Below, one piece after another: positions 29,927-41,861 of a DNA stretch of 64,000 nucleotides; the stretch's first letter is position 1; each line of letters starts with the position of its first letter. The notes below the pieces were generated by a model. That model did no database searches. It was given only the letters and a program-made list of their open reading frames with translations, and was not told the DNA's origin. The stretch spans positions 1,302,001-1,366,000 of the forward strand of contig NW_025408669.1 in NCBI RefSeq assembly GCF_020360975.1. Reading direction: 5' to 3'. Origin of the DNA: Hirsutella rhossiliensis. Its lineage: Eukaryota; Ascomycota; Sordariomycetes; Hypocreales; Ophiocordycipitaceae. A program made the position numbers and the translations under genes.

Positions 29927-32900
29927 TGCAGGCACCTGGGCCCTCTCTTTGATGCCAAGGAGATGAGAGCCTGGGCCATCGTGCCGCGAGCTTGTCGAGC
30001 GAGAACTGGGACTGGCGCCCAGCCGCTTCGCAGAGCTAGCTGCACGTCTAGACGGCAATAAAAGGGACACGAACACGGGTTGCATCTGTCGTTAGGTAGA
30101 GAGCGTCTTTTCCTTTTAGCCCATGCCATTTTATAGATTGGCCAAATAGTCGCTCCAGGCGAGTTGAGCCAGTACGTGTGTCCATGCTTGTCTTGAGGTC
30201 CGAAGAGCGCTTGCACTTGTAGCATATAACGTTATAGATTATCGAACGATATATATGCAGGCCGACTGCGGTCCCAAGTTGACGAGACTGCTGCTTCGTC
30301 AGTTGCCCTCCTTATCGAGTAAGGCTTTTTCTTACATTTAGTTAAAAGTAGAAGATTTAGAGCCATACGCCAACTGGCATCTGCAGTGGACTTGGTTGAG
30401 TTGAGAATATTTGGAGGCGACGCAAATCATGTTTTAGCAGACACATAAGCTACAATTATTCGTGTCTCTGTCACATACGGCCATACCTGTGAGGAAGCAC
30501 CCGCTCTCGTCTGCTCGCGGTTAGTTAAGCTCGCAAGGGGCAGATTAGTAGTTGAATCGGTGACGGTCAGCGAATACCGGCTGCTGTATGTTTTTTTTTA
30601 GTGGAGATGGCGTGGATCGCTGTTTTGTTCTCAACCCCACTGTCTTTCTACTAATTACTGCAGGTCGGGGCCTGTCTCTTGTAGCTGCTGGGGCATGAGG
30701 AATGGACAAGCATACTCAAACTATAATAGAAAGATGATTGTAGCCCTATTAAGCGCATCTAAAGATAGCGTGTTAGCCGCCTGACTCGAGGCAGTGAACA
30801 TGCTGAAAATATATCAAATATCCTACAACTTAGCCTCAAGTGAAGGAATATATATAGAGTCTTACTATTTGCACAGACATATTTCTCTATTTATATAGAA
30901 TTTCTTAAATTCCTCTCTTTTAATTAGTGGCCAGATCCGCTTAGTAATTAGTACTCGACCTTATATATTTTTTGAGTCTCTCAAAAGTCGCGATCTTGCA
31001 CGTCGCACTCACCTCGCGCGGGGGATAAACCCCCACAGTAGGGCCCCTCCCCTACTGGCTCGGGTGCTCGGGTGCGCTTGTTCGTAATCGAGGCCTTCTT
31101 AGTAGGTACCTAGGTAAGGCAGGCAGCTAGGGGAAGTATAGGCAGTACCTTAAAGTGACTTTAAGGTACTTTAAGTTTAGGTGCTCTATATAACTCTATG
31201 TAAATAGAGAATTTTATCTATGCAAATAATAGTAAGACTCTATAGATGTACCTCTTTTCCTAATCGACTAATACCTAAGAAGCAGTTACGGGTGTAGAGC
31301 CTAATTATCGCTCTGCTTAACGAGATGCTCCGGCTATTGAATGCCCTTTGCCCTAAAAGAATGATTGTTGAGAACCGGCAGTCTCAGTCTTTGCTTCGAG
31401 AACGGCCCGTTGTTGGACGGTAGGCTTTTGGCCTGTGGTAGAGTTTAATCCGGGGTTTTCTGCTCTATTTATCGCAACAAGGTCGGTTGTCAAAAAAACA
31501 CGCAACTGTCGGAGAAGCGGGATAGTCCGAATCTTGCTCAAGCATAAAGTACAGTAGAAACTCACCAGCGTGAGACGCTCTTGGCGATCGCCAACGGCGC
31601 GGAGGCCTGATAGGAGAAGGCGTAGAGGGACAGGTCGAGCTGAAAAATCCACTTATGGGTCCCCCTGCTGCCAGGGCTGTCTGGATTTGGTGAGTTCTTG
31701 CGATAAAGCTAGCTGCGAGCACTAAACACAAGTTTGTTGCGGCATGTCGTTCGATATACTCTGCCGAGCTGGCGATCCCTGAGCCATCGATTCAATCTGC
31801 CGTGTTCGAGGCTTTATGGCTAAGATCAAAGGCATCACGATTATGCCCACCAGTCTACCAGCGCTTCATTCTACGAGCCGGTGAGGATCCCAGACCTAGT
31901 TAGTGGCTCCGCTGCAGTATGGGGGGAAGATATCTCCCGGCTGCCTTTCGTCTCTGTCTATCCGTAGATCCATGCTTATAGAGTAGAGGCCCTCAGCCTC
32001 GGGGGTTTCACTAGGAAGGGTATTACTATGAAGAGACTTGAAGGACTAGATTATATTATCGCCCCGTTTATCTGGTAGACCCCTTACACTGGTGATGCGA
32101 TATGTTAGAAATGGGGGGGGACTTATAGCCCAAACCGCTTAAAAGGGCAAAGTTAGTAACTTGGCTAGGCAGAGAGTACTTAAGCGGTTCTACGAATATT
32201 CGAGCATACCGACTATCAGAAATGGCTTACGGAGTAGGCACAGCCAAGCTCCAGCCGTGTATTGGTATCATATCTTAGCAAGCATGCTTACCCTTGCTCC
32301 GAATTTCTCTCGGAAAACAGGGTTCGGCGTTGGATTAATCACTAGTGGTTTCAGTTCGACATCACCGCCGGTCTACTCCACCACGTGTAGTGCAGGCGTG
32401 ATAATTACGCATCGATCATTCGGGCGGGCTTAGCAATCGACAATAGCGGGCACATCCACTGACGGAATATACGAGCTGAGTTCTTACGGTACATCCTCCA
32501 TGGCTAAAGCGGCAAGCCACGTGTGCCCGCTTCGCAGACCGGATACCAGATGGAATCCTATACACACGGTCCAATGCAGCATTATATGCTGTGGACGGAC
32601 AAGAAAGGAGACGAGGAAAAGACCAACAAGCAATCGCTAGCATTTGTAGGCACACTGGTAATTCTCGATAACGTTTGATCTCTTTGCGCTCGACCGAGCT
32701 GTCTCTCGTCGCATTGTTAAGCAGCTATTATCCACAATGCGATCGACAATAACATTCGCCCAGTCGACAAGCCTATTCTCGTCCCGCTATATACCCCGAG
32801 AAGACTTTCATGGGGCTCTAATAAGTCACATCGATAGACTTGAATTATATTAGAAAGAGTACCGGCTTGCCTCAACGGGCTCAGTCGACCTACTTAAACA

Positions 32901-33557
32901 GTTAGAACCAAAATAAAGTCTACTATCGTATGGCACGAATAGCATCGTTGCCGGCGACATCATTCCGCTATACGCAGCAGATACTATGGCGCTCTATCCA
33001 CAGGGCAGTCGGGTGGATGACTTTGTCTCTGTAGGTAGTCAGGCATGCACCGTGGATAACCCTCCTGGTGCTCGCAGCTGGCAGCAATGTTGACTGCAAA
33101 AGCGACAGCGAGTGCATTTAACGACAAAGGTATGAACTGGCCTTGCGTTTCATGACGCTTTCGAGCCTAATCCCCGTGTGACGACTGATTGGAGAAGAAG
33201 TCCCGATACGGCATCGTAGCATACCACCAACTTGTATATCCTGTGGAGACGGCGAGGGCATGGACTTTGGCATACCGGGCTGACGTCCTCGGCGTGTACA
33301 AGTATATGTATTGAGCCGTTGGCAATTCAAGAGTCGGATCCCAAGCATCAGGATGGTTATCTATATATGAAGGGGTGTTGATTGGAAGCCCCTACAAAAT
33401 TGGCAAAGTCAAAGTCTATAGGCAAAGCATTCACGCGTGACCCATTGAATACGGCGCTTCTCCTCATCCACGGACAACACATGGTCCATGCACAGCCAGC
33501 ATGTCCCTCTCTCCCTTTGCCCATCCCAGACAACTCCATAGCAGAAAAAAAAGACGC
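29927..33557. other. Gene-free, AT-richer island with repeat-derived DNA
   Basis: 3.6 kb between the transporter and aspartokinase genes with no supportable gene. From about 30240 base composition shifts toward AT and open frames are short. It contains a 392-bp inverted-repeat element (30853-31244). The remaining DNA (31250-33350) has no recognised transposase and may be decayed transposon sequence; this is inference from composition only. Confidence 0.5.
30853..31244. mobile_element. MITE-like element with ~50-bp terminal inverted repeats
   Basis: The left end (30853-30902) and the right end (31194-31244) are inverted repeats. The outer 17 bases, TATAGAGTCTTACTATT, are identical, followed by about 30 imperfect bases with one 3-bp gap. 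The ends begin and finish with TA, as for TA-targeting elements. There is no coding capacity. The interior folds further: a hairpin at 31036-31057 (CAGTAGGG / CCCTACTG) and a 27-bp palindrome at 31144-31170 (AGTACCTTAAAGT, central G). Size and structure fit a non-autonomous miniature element. A folded noncoding RNA gene is a weaker alternative. Confidence 0.6.
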
Positions 33558-35430
33558 TCATTCCAAAAACGTAAAGAGGTGCGTGTGCAGCACGTTCATG
33601 GCCCTCGTCGCGTCCCGCGCGTCTATCACGCACGAAATATTAATCTCGCTCGCCCCTGCACAAGCCCACGTTAGCTCCCCACAAACACCACCCAGTGCGT
33701 GCCTCCAAGCCTCTGCTTACCTTGGGAAATCATCTCGAGGTTAATGTTGTGCTCGCCGAGCGTCGAAAACATGCGGCCGGCCACGCCAATCATGTTCTTC
33801 ATGTCGGAGCCGACGAGGCTCAGGATGGCCATGTGGGTGAGGACGCTAACGTCGCCGCACTCGGCCAGGCTGTGCTTGGCCTTTGCAAAGGCGTCCATCT
33901 GGGTGCTGCCCGAGTGGATGGCCATGGAGACGTGGACCTCGCTGGTGGAGATGAGGTCGACCGAGATGGAGTGCTTGTCGAGGATGGAGAAGATGCGGGC
34001 AAAGAAGCCGTGCGAGATGGACCGCTTGTTGGAGTGCACGTTGATAACGCTGATATGGTCCTTAATGGTGACGGCCGTCGGGCGCTTGGGCGTCTTGAGG
34101 GGCTGCGGTTCCGTCGACGGGCGCGAGCGGTGGAGCTGGTGGCCCGCCGACAGGCCAGGGTCAGGGATAACAATGGTGCCGTTGCCGCGCGGGTTCTTTA
34201 CGTTCTTGATGCGGATGGGGATCGGGGGCTGGGCGCGGATGACCTGGTCCATGGTGAGGTGGTGGATGACCTCGGAGCCGTAAAAGGTCAGCTCGGCCGC
34301 CTCCGAGGGCGTGATAGACGGTAGCAGCCTCGCCGTGGGGACCTTGGACGGATCTGCCGTAAAGATGCCGTCGACCTCCTTCCAGATCTGGAGCTCCTCG
34401 GCGCCGAGGCCGACGGCGCACAGGGCGGCGCACAGGTCGGTGTAACCGCGGCCAATGTCGCCGTCGATGAGGCTGCCGGGGAGGTTGCCGAAGAACCCCG
34501 TCACCACGGGGACGCGGCTCTCGCAGGCCGAGATCTTGCGCGTAAACGCCGCAGCGGCCGCCTTGTAGAAGCCGGCGTCGAGCTGGGCGGCGGCGTCGCA
34601 GTGCAGGGCGTCGCACAGGTCGACGTATTCGGCGTCAACACCCTGAGCCGGCAGACGAGGGTTTCAGTCACGCCTCGTGGGGGGGACACAACGCGCAAGA
34701 AGGGTAATATCAGGAAACACGTACCGCATCCTGTAGAAGGGTCGTCATGAAGAGGCAGGCGAGCTTCTCGCCAAAGCTGATGACGCGGTCCTTGGAGCGG
34801 GAGTTGATTTCGAGGTTGAAGCGCTTGGCGGCAAAGATGTACTCGATGAGCTCCTGGCACTCGGCCTCGATGTTGCGCGACAACAGCTCCTTGAGGGCGG
34901 GATCGCGGACATAGTGCTCTGCGGCGAGGACGTGGTCGGCGCAGACGTCGGTGATGAGGCCCCTGGCCTGCTCAATGAGGGCCTCGGGGTCCTCGTCGAA
35001 GCTGGCGGCGTAGGCGGGGCCGACATTTTTGAGCTTGTTGAAGACGCCCAGCAATCTGCGCGGATGAGGCGTGAGATGAAGCACCGCGGTTGACTTTGGG
35101 TGAGTTTGACTGACCGGCTAGTGGTGCCCTCTGCCTTTTTCCCCGTGCTCCTGGCTGAGCAGACGACGACGACGCGATGCCGCGACAGGCTCGCTCTGGG
35201 TGACGGACGCGTCAGCCAACGATGGGTCCGGCGTTTAGAGTTGGAACAGCTTACTTTACAATATCTTGGGCAATCTAAGGTCGGATGGATGAAGAATCAG
35301 CACGCGCGGGTTGTGCGGCAGAATGAGTCAGTCATCATACCTTGTCTGGAAACTTGCCGACGCTCGTGCCGCCAAACTTCTGGACCACCCAGCCCAGGCT
35401 GGACGAGTTGTCGAACGTCGAGCTCCCCAT
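33558..35430 (-). CDS. HOM3: Aspartokinase (first step of threonine/methionine synthesis)
   Basis: Phosphorylates L-aspartate with ATP to start the Thr/Met (homoserine) pathway in the cytosol. Six exons on the minus strand: 35430-35341, 35274-35255, 35195-35115, 35055-34725, 34642-33721, 33655-33558; phases agree and give 513 aa (yeast Hom3 527). Exon 2 is only 20 nt. N-terminal kinase motifs: VVQKFGGTSVGKF, VVVCSARSTGK, GEKLACLFM, VTGFFGNLPG, GRGYTDLCAALCA, ELQIWKEVDGIFTADP and YGSEVIHHLTMDQVIRA. Two C-terminal ACT domains follow: ISVINVHSNKRSISHGFF and VDLISTSEVHVSM, then NLEMISQGASEINISCVID. These bind threonine for feedback inhibition in relatives. The final exon supplies the tail ending LFTFLE. 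A TGAGTCA box lies in intron 1. Identity is secure. Confidence 0.95.
35324..35330. promoter_or_regulatory. TGAGTCA (Gcn4/CPC1-type) box in intron 1 of aspartokinase
   Basis: A perfect seven-base TGA(C/G)TCA element lies about 100 bp inside the gene, within the first intron. This is the binding site of Gcn4/CPC1 bZIP factors of general amino acid control, and HOM3 is a Gcn4 target in yeast. The site is seen; its use is inference. Confidence 0.4.
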
Positions 35431-36940
35431 TGCTTGCCGAGCCAACGATGGCTCTCGTGCCGCGGCGCAAGCGACTTGCCGCCCTCCCCCGATGTCGGCC
35501 GCGTGGATGACTGCTGTGGATGGATGACTGAGTATGCCTACTGACTGGGAAGACTGAACCGCCGGGGGAATGACCGAGAAGACTCGACGATTTCTCCAGT
35601 GATGTTGCCCAGGGTCGATGCCCAACAGAGGCGGTTGCGTGAGAGTTCCGGTCGTCAGCGAGCGGCTGGGTGAGAAAAGTCCTTCTCTCGACCTGTCCAG
35701 TAGCAGCAGCCGCGAGGCGAGTGGGACTTTGCGCAGCTCGGAGGGTCCGATGAGAACGGACCGACGAGGCCACTTTTTCCTTCCTCTTTTGCTTAACCTC
35801 TAGTCTGCTCTGTGCACTTGAGCATGGAAAGGAATAGCGTACAATTCCGTAAAAAGAAGGAAAGCTACTCGACGGGATAGAAAACAGAGGAATGCGTCTA
35901 GGTAGAAAAGGAGGCAAAGAAAGGGTTAGTGGGCCTATTATCAGGCGCCTGAATTGGTGATTAGGTGCCTACCTAGTATTGCTACAGCGGCAGCATACGA
36001 TGCCTACCTACCCTGGACCATGGACCGAGGCGGCACAGAAATGCACATTGGGTCTGTCTTGTACGGCGCCTTGCACGAGAATTGGACAACACAACCAGTG
36101 CTTTGGTTTCTTCTTCAATTTACTCAAGTCTTCTATAAGGTCCACCTGGCGTGCGTGCGCATCGGCAACAGAGTTGGACGTGCTCCTTGCCTTGGCGCAT
36201 TTTGCAAAAATCGCTGTGTTTGTGTACATGTGCTGACGTCACACTCGGGTACGTATCCTTCGCGCAACGCTTACCTGAGCACATCACCTCCATCCCCAGC
36301 TGCTGCTTCAACGACGACCTGCAACCTGCACTCTTGCACCGACACAAACATCACACCAGAAGCATGCCTCTTGCATGGACACACTGCACGTGCCTTCATG
36401 TCAACGTTAATTCAATCGCCCCTCTTGCGCCTATCCGCTGCAGCATCTTGGCCGCCAGCACCGACAGGCTCATAAAAGCAGCGCCTCGCCTCTCCTGTCC
36501 ATCCTCGACGAAATAGCCGGCCTGCGATGCAGATCAACCAGCAGCACCAAGAGCCAACCAGTACATGCCGTCAGAATACAAGGTCTTCTCATGCCATCCT
36601 CTCTCACCCCTCTCCACCAAGATCCCGTCCGCCCATTACTTGCTTGCCAAGGAAGCGCAGCCAAGCTTCACACCTCTCTCTGATCCAACCCCTCTCTCCT
36701 CTGCTTCCAATCAAAGCCATCATGTCTTCGTCCCGGTCGTCCCGTGATTAGTCCGCTTCGCTCCGCCGTCTGTGTGCGTGCGCGCGTCGTTGCGTGTGTA
36801 CAGCATTGGGTATTAAAGCCACCCTGGTCGAACCCCCAAACGCCCTCGATCCCGCATGCAACCGGCCGTTGTCAACCCCCAGCCGTGCGCCGTTGCCATT
36901 TTCACCGCCGGATAAGAAATCTTCAGTCAAAACGCCCGGC
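35431..36940. other. Intergenic region
   Basis: The 5' flank of aspartokinase and the 3' flank of the RFX gene. Open frames at 35954-36516 lack any recognisable motif. CT-rich DNA at 36590-36740 is seen. No gene is supported. Confidence 0.5.
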
Positions 36941-39630
36941 TCATGCCCTGGCCAGCTCGGCCCCGCCAACCATGCCCATGCTGTCCGCCCCCGTAAAGGC
37001 AAACTTGTCCATGGGGAATTCGTCCTCTGGCGTCCGGATCCCGATCCCGCTGTCGTCGTGGGGGTCGCCCCCGCCCATGCCCATCGGAGCCTGCGTGCTA
37101 CCGGGCGGCGGGAACGGGGCGCGCCCTGGCTGGGTCTGAGACATGCCGGATAGGTTCACGTCCTCGCTGCTGCTGCTGCTGCTATTGCCGCTGCTGCATC
37201 GCGAGTCGTGCCGGCTGGCCTCCCTGCCGGCCTCCTCGGGCTTGGGCCCGGCGCTCGGGCTTGGTTGTCGCGCCCTTTGCCGCGCGAAGCCGCCCTGCTC
37301 GGCCAGGAATCGCACCATCTCGTCCATCCACGTCTTCGTCACCCACCACGAGCCGAAGCTCTTGCCTTGGGCCAGCGTGAGATCCCGCATCACTGCCGTC
37401 CCGATGCGCTCCACGCACCACATAATGTCCGTGTGGGACGCGTACGGGAACTTGTCGGGCAGACTCTGCAGGAAACCCACCCACCGGTCCAGCACGTTCT
37501 TGCCCGACCCGTCGCCCCCGTCGTGCTCGTCTCCCTGTCGACCGTTTCGCGATGCCACGTCTCCGTAGATGGTCAGGCACTCCACCTCCCACGGCACGTT
37601 GACGGGGTCCAGGAGGTCGCGCATCTCCATGACCAAGACCTTGACCACGTCGTCCATCCCGCGCGTCGGCACACATTCCGCCACCTTGCGGGCTCGGATC
37701 ATGGTGATCCAGTCCACGTACATCTGGTCCCTGTTCGCCGGGTTCGAAAGCATGTTGGCTGCCGCATGCGCTGTGAGGTTGACGCGGAGCGCCCGATCCA
37801 GCAGCCCGGCAAATATGGCCGCCGGGGCTTCCTTGGCCGAAATGACATGCTGCGGCTGGCCCTGAAATGATTCGCGGATATGTGGCACCAGCCTCTCCGA
37901 AATGTTGCGAAGCGTGTCGAGCACCTGCTTGGGTACCACCTGCAGCGTCAGGCTGGCAATGATGCTCATCATCCGCTGATACAAAGCATAGTCGCAACCC
38001 TCGATCCACGGCGCCAGGGCCGCGTTCCCAAACAGCTTCTGCACCGGCATGGTGAGGGTGCCCTGAAAGGAAGTGTAGAGATGGAAGAATGTCTTTTCCC
38101 GGCAATACCTCATACATTCGACGAGCGACGTGCAGTGTGATCGGTAGAGGGCCGACAAGGACTTGGCGGCGTCGGGATCTGTCCCGTGGGGGAGATATGC
38201 CTCGATGGGAGGGAGCGCCAACTGGTCCGACTGCTGGACGATGGATTCGCTTGGCGACGGAAAAGCCAAGAGCCGGTGTGTCTTGGTAGAGGTGGAGTGC
38301 ACATTCTCGATGCTCGCTAGGTCGGGATGATTGTACACGCTGTGGGAGAGGCCAGTCACCCTGGGCTCGTCGTCGCTCTTCTCTTGGACCTGGCCCACGT
38401 CCGGAGGGGAGGGCCGTGGCCCGTGATTCGTGACCCCGTTGGATTGCGACGGTGCGCTGCTAGACTGCCGTTAGCATAGAGGCCCGTCAGAGTTGCGAGA
38501 CGGGTGACTATACGCACTTGAAGCTTTGAGAGGGCCCCTTGGCCTCAGGAAGGGGGCGTGGTATTTGTGGTTGAGCCTCTCTCAGATCAGGCATGTCCTC
38601 GGCGAGGGCAAAGTTGACGTAATGGTATTTGGACTCTCCACGAACACCCAGGCGGCGGGTTTTGAGTCCGGGGAAAAGCACGCGTACCAGCTTCCCGAAG
38701 CTGGCGGGATTCAGGACCGTGATGCGCTCTGTTGCACATCGGGACGCGTAGTTGGCGTACACTCGGCCTCGAGGCACGGAGCCCTTTCCCTTGGTGCAAA
38801 CCGAATTGATCCTGGCAGAGGCAGAGTCAGCACGTACGGCCACTGAGGCTTCGGCAGCAACACGGCACGTACCAGAGCATGGCAAAGACCTGGCGGGTGC
38901 GTTCCGAGTTTGGGCCTCGCTCGTTGCCGTGGAGCTCACCCGCCACGTCCTGGAGGTTGCGATGGCGGTTGGCGCTGAAGAGCTGTCGCATCTCCAGCTC
39001 GTTGTTTGCGCTTGATCTCGAGGCGGCAGGGCGAGGGGCGCCGAGGTGGCCGACCATGGAGTCGCCATCCTCGTTATCGTCACGATCCAACATCTGGCTG
39101 TCGCTCTCGGCGAAGCTCGCGTTGCCGGCGTATTGTTCGGTGGGGAGCGGATGCCTAGCCATGGGATGCTGCTGCTGCTGCTGCTGCTGCTGGTATGGCA
39201 TATGGGCATGGGCCATGGAAGCCGCAGCCATTGGGCCGTCCATGGGAAAGTCGGGGTTGGCGGACTGCATGTGCGAGGTGGCATGCAGGATGATGTCCTC
39301 GGGGGTCATGTGGGGAGGCTTTGCGTGGGCATGGTCCGAGGTGATCCATTGCCCGGCGTACATGTCGGCGAAGCCAGCGTGGTCCATGGTGGCGCTGTGG
39401 ACGGAGGTCGTGGAAGCGCGGGACTGCGGCCGCTGCCTCGACTTGGCTGCGGCGGCTGCGGCGGCTGCAGTGGCGGCAGTACCTCTTGCAGCTGGGATAT
39501 CTGGCGAGCCGAGGAGAGAAAAAGAAAGGCGAGGTTAGACGACAGTCGCAAGCAGGACGCATGTGCAGTCCAAGCATTTGATGCGACGGTGGTGCGGGAG
39601 GTTTTGCGCAAAAGACGTACCTTGGTCCAT
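36941..39630 (-). CDS. RFX-family winged-helix transcription factor
   Basis: Nuclear DNA-binding regulator of the RFX1/Crt1 family, which binds X-box sites; relatives act in the DNA-damage response, cell division and morphogenesis. Four exons on the minus strand: 39630-39621, 39500-38873, 38811-38518, 38459-36941; phases agree and give 816 aa. The first coding exon is only 10 nt (ATGGACCAAG) and supplies MDQ before DIPAARGTAAT. An Ala run (about residues 12-21) and a Gln run (about 103-110) lie in the N-terminal part. The RFX domain covers about residues 213-285: INSVCTKGKGSVPRGRVYAN, ITVLNPASFGKLVRVLFPG and TRRLGVRGESKYHYVNF, with all the conserved DNA-contact residues. A long helical C-terminal region (RSHCTSLVECMRYCREKTFF, VEDWITM-like helices) is the family dimerisation/extended domain. 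The tail is Ser/Pro/Gly-rich. The family call is secure; the target genes are unknown. Confidence 0.92.
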
Positions 39631-41189
39631 GTTGTTGACGAACTGGCGGGCTACCGAACAACAAACATTGGCCGGACTAAGGACGTCACGGGTGGGGATG
39701 AGTAGAGGGAAAATAAGAGAGACACGGGACGGAAGCAAGCTCAAGGTCGGCGGTGCAGGTCCGGCGCAACGGCTCTCATCAAGCGCGCGCTTGCTTGCTG
39801 TGCAGAGCTGGCTGGACTTGTTGTTGTCGTTGTGTTTTCCTGTTGCGAGGCCAACGGACGAGTGGAGGTGGGAGGAGAAAAGCAACAAGAGGGGAGATAC
39901 AGCAGAGAGGCCAGCTGACTGGGTACGTACCGCACTGGGCCTAGCTGTGACGAAGCAGAAATAAACCAAAACAACAGCAGAAGCAGCTTGTTTGGGTTAG
40001 GTAAGGTTAGGTAAGGTGATTTGACTATGATTTCCGCTCATGTGCAGCATCAGGTACCACTACCTTGGTCCCACGGCACCAGCTGCCCCGAATGGGCCAC
40101 GATGCATCGTAGAGGTACATGCAGACACAAACAAGGCTGACCAGCAGCCGACAACAGCATATCTGAGGTTATTAGGCATTAATTAGGACGGCATGCTCGC
40201 GGAATGCTGCACCACAGGCGGCTGATGATCGTTTACCATCCACCCAGCATGAGACGCCTCTACGTTCCGCACACAGCTGCCCGCTCTCCTTGTTGTGACG
40301 ATGGACCATGGCTGGAAGGCGGAGTCGGGATCAATCATTTGCTTGATGGCGATGCGCCCAACTGCCTCGAGAAACACTCTGCAACTTTCATCTGCCTATG
40401 GAGTACCGGTATGGGCGTGTCTATGACCCTAGACGGCTGATGGTTAAAGACGGGGCGTCCCGGACTTTGGGACTGTTCCTGCAGCAGCTTCTGGTGGCTG
40501 AGCAGCACCGCACTCAAAGCTGCAGCAAGAAGCAGAAATCACCACAAGCCATTGGCGGGCAGCCTGACCAAGCAGCCGAGGCCATTGATGGCGACAGGCA
40601 AGCTGGTCCCTAGGTCAGTAAAGCAAGGCACTCCGGTCCAGCATGATGATGGACGGCTGAGATGTTGTACCACGCTTGAGAAACACCCTTGCCGTGACGC
40701 TGGCTGAATTGTGGTGCACTGCCCGGAGCAAAGTACTCCGTATCCAAGGTTCCAAGCCCCATCACACCATGCCTTACCCGCTTGCCGGAACCCTCGGCCA
40801 TCTGCCCGCGGAATACCCGGCTGGCCCCATCCGCTAAAAGCCAAGGTACTGCGGCCTGCTACTGGCCAGCAGGGGAACCATGAGCCGTAGCAGGCCCCCT
40901 ATCTGCCCCGCCTCTTCCTTTTCCGCCGTGTCTCAGCTCGACCAGATCTCAGCCCGATCGATCCTGGAACATACCACGTCAGTCTCTTGCGACCTCTTTG
41001 TCCATCCCACATCTCCCCGTCCTCGCCAGCTTTGCGACTCGACCGCCTCGCACCACTGGCATTTGACCCATCTTCGCCCTCTGCCCCATCATCCGCATCT
41101 TACTTGCAAGCTCCCCCGCGCCCCTTCCCCGCGTCAAGCCAGAGGCTCAACATTGCTACCCACATCCGAGCTTCCGCACGCCCTTCAAC
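39631..41189. other. Divergent intergenic region between the RFX factor and YOP1
   Basis: The promoters of both genes lie here. A GTTAGGTAAG direct repeat is at about 39994-40016. An imperfect X-box-like GTTGCGAGGCCAAC is at 39842-39855 (three mismatches to GTHNYYATRRNAAC). CT-rich DNA precedes the YOP1 start. No gene is supported. Confidence 0.5.
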
Positions 41190-41861
41190 ATGTCGTCCGC
41201 CCAGGAAAAGGCCCAGAACTACCTCAGCTCCTTGGACAAAGAGGTTTGCCTGTCCGATGACGACTAGTGTCCATGCCATTGACATTTCCTCTAGCTGTCC
41301 AAGTATCCGACGCTCAACAACCTCGAGAAGTCGGTCGGCGTCCCCAAGGCATATGCCGTCATCGGCCTCGGCGCCCTCTACTTCTTCCTCATCATCTTCA
41401 ATCTCGGTGGCCAGCTCTTGACCAATTTCGCTGGCTTCGTTCTCCCCGGCTACTACTCGCTCAATGCGCTCTTCACCACCAACAAGGACGATGACACGCA
41501 GTGGTTGACTGTGCGTCCCGCCCAACTCCCCGCCACGATGAGCGCAAGCTGACACCGCAGCAGTACTGGGTTGTCTTTTCCTTCTTCACTGTCCTCGAGA
41601 GCTTCTTCAACATCGTCTACTGGTTCCCCTTTTACTTTGTCTTCAAGTTCATCTTCCTCCTGTGGTTGTCGCTGCCCATGTTCCGGTACGTCTCCAAAGG
41701 TCGGGCTGCAATGCAGGCTTGGCGCGTGCTAACTAGGCCTCAGTGGCGCCGACATCATCTTCAACTCCTTCATGGTCCCCACGCTCGGCCGATACTTCCA
41801 GACTGGCTCCACCTCGTCGGGTCTGCGCTCCAAGACCAGCGGCGCCGACAAGGCCGAGTAG
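41190..41861 (+). CDS. YOP1: ER tubule-shaping protein Yop1 (TB2/DP1/HVA22 family)
   Basis: Reticulon-like membrane protein that wedges into and curves the ER membrane to keep tubules. Exons 41190-41243, 41295-41510, 41564-41685 and 41744-41861 give 169 aa. Family marks: KSVGVPKAYAVIGLGALYFF, LLTNFAGFVLPGYYSLNAL, DDTQWLTYWVVFSFFTVLES and FFNIVYWFPFYFVFKF, followed by GADIIFNSFMVPTLGRYF. These form two hydrophobic hairpins. The third acceptor is a NAGNAG pair (CAGCAG at 41558-41563); use of the upstream AG would add one Gln before YWVV. The C-terminal tail is short and Ser/Lys-rich (GLRSKTSGADKAE). The protein is close to the usual 170-180 aa. Identity is secure. Confidence 0.95.

Noticed and set aside
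30853..31244. Inverted-repeat element considered as a solo LTR
   Set aside because: The ends are inverted, not TG...CA with a 5-bp duplication, so a MITE fits better.
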